Position numbers and translations under genes: made by a program. The notes beneath the pieces were generated by a model. It saw only the letters and a list, made by a program, of their open reading frames with translations, was not told the DNA's origin and searched no databases. Shown here one piece after another: positions 58,829 to 64,000 of a stretch of 64,000 nt of DNA (position 1 is its first letter; each line of letters opens with the position of its first letter). This stretch comes from Mytilus trossulus (taxonomy: Eukaryota; Mollusca; Bivalvia; Mytilida; Mytilidae), in NCBI RefSeq assembly GCF_036588685.1, contig NC_086383.1, positions 51,604,448 to 51,668,447 of the forward strand, read 5' to 3'.

Positions 58829-59420
58829 GTTGTCTGATTTGGTACACACACAAAATGTGGAGGGGTTAAACCATATGTGTTTTTTTATGATTCCCCCTTG
58901 GCCTATCTAGACCATTGGTATTAATAATAAAACACACAATAATAAAACCTGAACTGTTCAAATACCATTGGTCTGTATGGAAACTGAAACTTAGTCATTA
59001 TACTGAATCAACATTAAATCAAAATTCTGAATTTAATTAGAGTTTTAATGGAAAAATACATGCATGGTTTGATTTTAAAATATTTCTCTTTTTGTTTGAG
59101 TTATGGATGGTGAAGTTCTTATTTCGCTTCTTGACATGAAACAATTTTTTACACTTATGTTTTTCTTGATGTTGTGTTAACAACTTTGGTCAGGTAGTGA
59201 TATGTGTAAAGATCTAATGTAGAAATATCTTGTAAAAAGGACAAATAGTCGTTAGATTCATATAAAATGTAATTCCATTTAATCATATAATTGTTCTGAA
59301 TCTGGAAATACTACTCTTTTTAACTTTTCTTTGATTTTTTTTAAAAATTAATGATTATACTGAATCTGCACTAAATCCTGTTGTTAATTAGACATGTTTA
59401 ATGGACAATAAATGCTTGTA

Positions 59421-59422
<2 letters not shown>

Positions 59423-59457
<35 letters not shown>

Positions 59458-59471
59458 TAATAATAATAATC
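59423..59471. repeat. (AAT)n microsatellite
   Basis: About sixteen AAT triplets with one GAT interruption, inside intron 2. Confidence 0.95.
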
Positions 59472-60001
59472 TTTTTTTTAAAGAGGGTCTCATTTTCTTT
59501 GTGTTGTACTAAATCAGGAAATAAAACTTTTATCATTCTTTTTTGAATAATTTATTTTATTAAAATTAATGATTAAACTGAATCTACACTAAATCCTGTT
59601 AACACAAAACACATGGTCTTCACCTGACTACTCAGAGTAAATAAACAAACAAATATAACAACACACAACACATGGTCTACTAAATCTGATCACATTACTT
59701 TTTATCACCACAAAAACATGTTAATTATACAGGTTTAATGGACAACAAATATTTGTTAGAATCACATAAAGTGGGGTCTCATTTTACTTATAGTATTGTT
59801 CTGAATCAGAAAATACAACTTTTTTTCATTTTTCTTTAAAAAAAATATTTTCTGAAAATTTATAATTATACTGAATCTACACAGAATCCTGTTGTTAATC
59901 AGATATTTTTAATTAATGTGACTGGTCATTTTTGTTTATATTTATTACACAACATTATCCAGTTTATCAGACAAGTTTTGATGTCAGTTGTATTATTCCA
60001 G

Positions 60002-60100
60002 AGAGGTGGATGGACAGCATTAATGTGTGCTGCCAGTAAAGGACATGTGGAAGTGTGTCAACTTCTCCTGGAGAACAGATGTAACAAAGATATCACATCA
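60002..60100 (+). CDS. Ankyrin gene, exon 3 (one full repeat)
   Basis: Exactly 99 bp (33 codons) between TATTATTCCAG and GTATGT, phase 0. It reads RGGWTALMCAASKGH, then VEVCQLLLENRC and NKDITS. It shows the ankyrin consensus G-x-TAL-x-x-A near the start, GH at the turn, and V-x-x-L-L at the second helix. One exon equals one repeat unit, which allows in-frame gain or loss. Exon 4 is a near copy. Confidence 0.88.
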
Positions 60101-60436
60101 GTATGTTATCTACTAAATCTGATCACATTACTTTTAATCAACACAAAATCATGTTGTTAATTAGACAGGTTTAATAGACAACTAATGTTTGTAAAACTTA
60201 TATAAAGTGGGGTCTCATTTTACTCATAGTATTGTTCTGAATCAGAAAATATAACTTTTTTCTTTTTTCTTTGAAAAAAATACTTTTATAAAATTATTGA
60301 TTAAACTGAATCTACACTAAATCCTGTTGTAAATTAGACAGTTTTAATTGATGTAACTGGTCATTTTTGTTTATATTTATTACACAACATTGTCCAGTTT
60401 ATCAGACAAGTTTTGATGTCAGTTGTATTATTCCAG
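60101..60436 (+). other. Ankyrin gene intron 3
   Basis: 336 bp. From the GTATGTTATCTACTAAATCT donor side to the CACAACATTGTCCAGTTTAT acceptor side it closely matches the flanks of exon 3, so exon and intron duplicated together. Confidence 0.8.
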
Positions 60437-60535
60437 GATGGTGGATGGACAGCATTAATGTGGGCTGCCGAGGGAGGACATGTGGAAGTGTGTCAACTTC
60501 TCCTGGAGAACAGATGTAACAAAGATATCACAGAT
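60437..60535 (+). CDS. Ankyrin gene, exon 4 (duplicate of exon 3)
   Basis: 99 bp between TATTATTCCAG and GTATGT, phase 0, 435 bp downstream of exon 3's start. It reads DGGWTALMWAAEGGH and then the same VEVCQLLLENRC and NKDITD. Differences from exon 3 lie at the first residue, the helix-one C/W and ASK/AEG sites, and the last residue. The duplication is young, as introns are still alignable. Confidence 0.9.
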
Positions 60536-61153
60536 GTATGTTATCTACTAAATCTGATCACATTACTTTTAATCAACACAAAATCTCATGTTGTTAATTA
60601 GTCAGGTTTAATGGACAACCAATATTTGTTAGAATCATATAAAGTGGGGTCTCATTTTTCTAGTCTCCTCGTACTTAATCAGGAAATGTAACTATTTTTC
60701 ATATATCTTTGAAAAAGTTTTTTTTTTAAATTGATCACTATTCTGAACCATAATAATCAGACAGATTTTATTATTATATCAACATATACGCGCCAGAATT
60801 ATATAAAGTGGGATCTCATTTATCTCTGTGCATTGCACTGAATCAATTGATATAAATATTTTATACATTTCTTGAAAAAAAAATGTTTTTGTTAACATGA
60901 CATTTCTGTTGGAAGTGCTAACATCCCACAAAAAAACATGTTGTTTATGTACAATACAAATCGAGTGTGACTGGTCATTTTATTCAGTTTTGACCACTGA
61001 TTCATGTGAGATATATTTTGTTTTTATTTATTACACAACATTATCCAGTTTATTAGACAAGTTTTATGTCAGTTGTAGGATATTTTGTATATTATTGATA
61101 TTGATAACAAAGTATTGTCCATAATATTTACATGTTATTTGGTTATATTATAG
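60536..61153 (+). other. Ankyrin gene intron 4 with a third module copy
   Basis: 618 bp. It contains a third copy of the ACTGGTCATTTT, TTATTTATTACACAACATTA and GTCAGTTGTA block (60970-61077), but here GTCAGTTGTA is about 76 bp from the acceptor of exon 5, where it is about 10 bp in the two earlier modules. Confidence 0.75.
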
Positions 61154-61261
61154 AAAGGTGGAAGAACAGCTTTACATGTGGCTGCTGAGTATGGACATCT
61201 ACAGGTCACAAGATGTCTTGTAGAAGAAGGAGGTATCAGTCCCTTTGTTAAAACACACAAG
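61154..61261 (+). CDS. Ankyrin gene, exon 5 (diverged repeat)
   Basis: 108 bp (36 codons) between GGTTATATTATAG and GTAATA, phase 0. It reads KGGRTALHVAAEYGHLQVTR, then CLVEEGG and ISPFVKTHK. It keeps the TALH-x-AA and GHL-x-V core but has a longer loop after the second helix. The frame stays open from exon 2 to here (129 codons, 135 with exon 1). No later exon is recognised before the window ends, so the gene is partial. Confidence 0.88.
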
Positions 61262-62492
61262 GTAATATTATATATTATATGCCCAATGTTCAACTATTAA
61301 ATAATGCATCACTAAAATGATGTTTAAGATATTTTTGGTCAAATGGATTTTTTTTCTCAAGGTTATAGTTACACATATGTCATATGATCCTTTAAATTGA
61401 ACTAAAATTATGAAAGTGTTTTACAGACTTGCATGGCTTAGTTTTTACTATGAAACATATGAACATATATGATCATATACAAGAACTCCATTTTTTTTCT
61501 TCAAAATCTTCAAAAAATAAAATGATTTTGAAAAGGCCACATGCACATTTTAGGTGATTAGTTATAGTCTAGTCACTTTACCTATTTTTATAAACTGAAA
61601 GTCTAACCGATAATTTAAGAGAAAATGAATTCGTTGTGCCTAAATATAGATAAAGTAATGTCAAATTTTATTGATTGTCGGTATAATTGGTATTTTTAAG
61701 TGTATCTGTTAACTTCTGTCATATTTGCAAAGTGACAAAAGGGAAGTAATTCAATTGTTTAAAGTCAATAGCCAATATATAAGGGAGATAACAATGATAC
61801 AACTTACTATCTATAGTCTATTTTCTTTATTAAAACAACTGTTCTTCTAATGCATCCTCATCTGAAAGTGAAAAGATACATTTTACAGAGGTATTATTAG
61901 ATGTTGTAGACATAATTCTAATGTTGATGCAATATTAAAAAAAAATACACCTACAACAAGATCACATTGTGTTTTCATAACAACACATCCACTATAGTTT
62001 AGGAAACTTGTGTTTTGCATCAACCTAAATAAAACAATACTGATCAGTACTACTAATAAATTCACATAAATTTCTAGTGCAATCAAATTTAAAAAAATCA
62101 GGTGTATGAAAAAATTTAGTTTTACAGCTAATTTCCTAATGTTTGACGTAGAGAAAATTTTTGAAAGGCTTGCTTGCTCTGTTTGTTTAAATTTTAATTC
62201 AAGATTTGTAAGTAACATTTACATCTTCAAACAATATATATAGGCATATTTTAACTTGTATATATATTATATTTAAATTTGATTGGACATTATCCCTATT
62301 ACAATAGTACAATAAACAAACAAAGCAAGCAAAACAACCAAAGTCTTGCTTTACATGCATTAGGAAATTAGCTGTAATCATAAAACAAATAAGTTTGAAA
62401 ACATGCTTGTGACACAACTTGTGCTATGAAAACTCACATATCCAAACCAGTATCACCATGATCAGACTTTATTTTAGAAAAAATTATTGCTT
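61262..62492. other. Probable intron or 3' flank, no further exon seen
   Basis: AT-rich, holding an AAGGGAGATAAC motif near 61781. Minus frames at 61883-62417 have no domain. The donor at 61262 implies that the ankyrin gene continues. Confidence 0.4.
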
Positions 62493-63383
62493 CATACCTG
62501 TCAACCTGTGACAATGAAAATGCAGGTCATGACCTGCTTTGAAGAATCAAATCTCAGGTCATCACGCGTACACACTTTTTCGAGCTGAATTTCAGTATTT
62601 ATGGTACATTTTCTTATAATGTATATCAAAGATACCAAAACATCAATGCATGTTCACTTGGTTAAGTCATTTTAAATCCTATTGATTATTATTTCATTGC
62701 ACTTTTAAAGATTTTTATCTATTTTTCAAATGTGATTTTATAATATTTGAGACTACTAGCTATGTGACCTTTAAACATACCAGCACTCAATAGACAAGGA
62801 AATTAGACTATGATAAAATATAGTAATACAGTTAAATAAAGTATAAATGTAAAAAATAATTTTCAACTTTTTTTTAAAAATTGTATAAAAGTATAAAAAT
62901 AATCAAAAGTTATTTTTCAATATGTATTTGAATTTTATATTTTTATGATTTAATCTTTTTCACTAATAAAACGTAAATATAAGGAATAATTTTGAATGGT
63001 GACAAATAAGGGGAAGTAACTCTAGAAATATGTTTGTAAACAAATAGTGCAATTTATTTACGACCTAAAGCTAAGGTAATTGGTGTTAATTAACAGTGTG
63101 TTTGACACCAAAGCTGTCAAGTGAAGCCATGCACTTAATGGGTCACTTAATTTGACAGTTTACATAGCTAGATGAACTTCCTGTTCATGGAAGAATTACG
63201 AATTTGCCGGTATTTCAAAGTTACTTATGAAATCAATCTCAAGGCTAAGAAATACGGGTGAAATCGGGTCATTTTCGGAATTCCCGGGTTATTTCAATGA
63301 CCCGACGGGTGTCCCGGGTGATTCCTCAGAATTGTGAAAATCTCGGGTCACACCCGCAGAATACGGGTCAGTTGACAGGTATG
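62493..63383. mobile_element. 891-bp DNA transposon with CATACCTGTCAAC ends
   Basis: CATACCTGTCAAC at 62493-62505 is exactly inverted as GTTGACAGGTATG at 63371-63383. The adjoining 8 bp (TATTGCTT left, GACTGCTT right) agree at six of eight positions, a decayed 8-bp duplication that would fit a hAT-type element. Subterminal GGTCATGACCTGC and CGGGTCATTT/GACCCG motifs sit near both ends. No transposase frame is inside. Confidence 0.75.
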
Positions 63384-63577
63384 GACTGCTTGGATAGAAC
63401 ACATGTACCAATTTTCTTACCTTATTTTCTGTTATTGATACATAGATGGCACTTTCGACATACTATTAATTCTAAGTCTCATTTTGATTTCATACTTAAA
63501 TTTATTGTTCAAAATTAGTATACAATTTAAGAAACTTGACAAAATGTTTGGCCAATCAACTAGTAAAATTTAATATT
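63384..63577. other. Spacer, no gene seen
   Basis: AT-rich, unrecognised. Confidence 0.35.
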
Positions 63578-63922
63578 TTAAATATGCACAATGCTTAGTG
63601 AGTCATCACTGTCAGTATCATCACGAGGATAGTATGCCATAATGGTCCCTGCGCGGTGGGTTAATCAAACTAACTAAATGTGAAAAAGAATCAGATTCCA
63701 TTATGTCAACAATTTGAATATGACCGGTGTCTATCAAATTCTGTGGGATATCTTCGTCTTCAATATATATTCAATATCTACACTTGAGGACTGATTCAAA
63801 GAATCAGTTTCTGAATCAGATCTTAAAAAGTATGACTCATATGTATTTGATTCTAGTTCCTGATATTGCCCTTCGTCTGTATGTTTAACTGTATCTGCAT
63901 TAGAACTTACAAAAGAATCCAT
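63578..63922 (-). pseudogene. Acidic, Ser/Tyr-rich reading frame with two frame slips
   Basis: I do not recognise the protein. On the minus strand a frame from ATG at 63920-63922 reads MDSFVSSNADTVKHTDEG, YQELESNTYESYF and SETDSLNQSSSVDIEY. At the TATATAT run near 63765 the coding look moves to another frame (EDEDIPQNLIDTGHIQIVD, SDSFSHLVSLINPPR), and near 63645 it moves again (AYYPRDDTDSDDSLSIVHI, stop at 63578-63580). Upstream of the ATG the same frame is open (NGDTIYSPDIFVS) back to a stop near 63968. The composition suggests a disordered acidic tail with YQEL-type tyrosine motifs. It may be a pseudogene, a real exon with assembly errors, or exons with unseen introns. Confidence 0.4.
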
Positions 63923-64000
63923 AGAAACAAATATATCTGGAGAATAGATAGTGTCTCCATTTACACATTAATTTATACTTCCATGGACAAACATTACAAA

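Larger units (their letters stand above)
54551..60001 (+). other. Ankyrin gene intron 2 (5.45 kb)
   Basis: Consists mostly of the 59-bp minisatellite with its hAT-type insertion, followed by about 1.1 kb (58830-60001) of AT-rich intron. The latter contains several copies of ACTGAATCTACACTAAATCC and TTAATTAGACAGG blocks, a trinucleotide run and one stray minisatellite remnant (59605-59690). Confidence 0.7.

Noticed and set aside
61883..62417. Two minus frames of 111 and 72 codons
   Set aside because: Hydrophobic AT-driven composition, no motif, and they lie in the probable intron of the ankyrin gene.

Overview
This looks like nuclear DNA from a marine bivalve, most likely a mussel of the genus Mytilus. 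It is AT-rich, has intron-split genes with GT-AG borders, and is crowded with short interspersed repeats and minisatellites. The species call rests on remembered resemblance of several repeat families (the GATGTGGTATGATTGCCAATGAG family, called family A here, and the GGGCCAGCTGAAAGACGCC family, called B) to sequences common in Mytilus introns and UTRs. No search was run.

Genes are few. The only clear host gene is a plus-strand ankyrin-repeat gene at 53.5-61.3 kb. One putative start exon and four ankyrin exons are visible, all joined in phase 0, and the gene probably continues past the window. Its 5.45-kb second intron holds a 59-bp minisatellite that carries a clean hAT-type insertion. Other coding-like pieces are a minus-strand terminal zinc-finger exon (31.67-31.84 kb), a broken acidic reading frame at the right edge (63.58-63.92 kb, minus), and two unrecognised small ORFs (12.80-13.03 kb minus; 32.66-32.78 kb plus).

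Mobile elements include a broken piggyBac transposase (39.76-40.98 kb, minus) inside a 6.8-kb block bounded by TTAA, the 3' end of a jockey/CR1-type LINE (30.66-31.15 kb, minus), an 885-bp hAT-type non-autonomous element (57.65-58.54 kb), an 891-bp terminal-inverted-repeat element (62.49-63.38 kb), a TA-flanked MITE (25.95-26.18 kb), a 1.45-kb GGGCCCCGC-ended element (51.61-53.05 kb), and about a dozen family A copies.

Layout: 0-7 kb, an 80-bp array and dispersed repeats; 7.6-12.5 kb, three abutting or nearly abutting arrays (61, 76 and 54 bp units); 13.4-16.2 kb, a 100-bp array grown from family A; 17-20.6 kb, two paralogous segments each carrying a different minisatellite; 21-22 kb, a 37-bp array grown from family A; 23-25.5 kb, a degenerate segmental duplication; 26.9-29.7 kb, a 17-bp array resembling one piece of family A; 30-35 kb, LINE and repeat debris; 35-42 kb, the TTAA-bounded block; 43-53 kb, repeats and reiterated exon-like modules; 53.5-61.3 kb, the ankyrin gene; 61-64 kb, an inverted-repeat element and a broken reading frame. 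By eye, roughly a quarter of the window is tandem array.

The most interesting pattern is that up to four separate arrays appear to have been seeded by pieces of one dispersed element. In one case the 17-bp unit equals the spacing of two GAGAC boxes inside that element. No operon-like or defence-like gene system is present. Most long open frames in the window are by-products of arrays whose period is a multiple of three.
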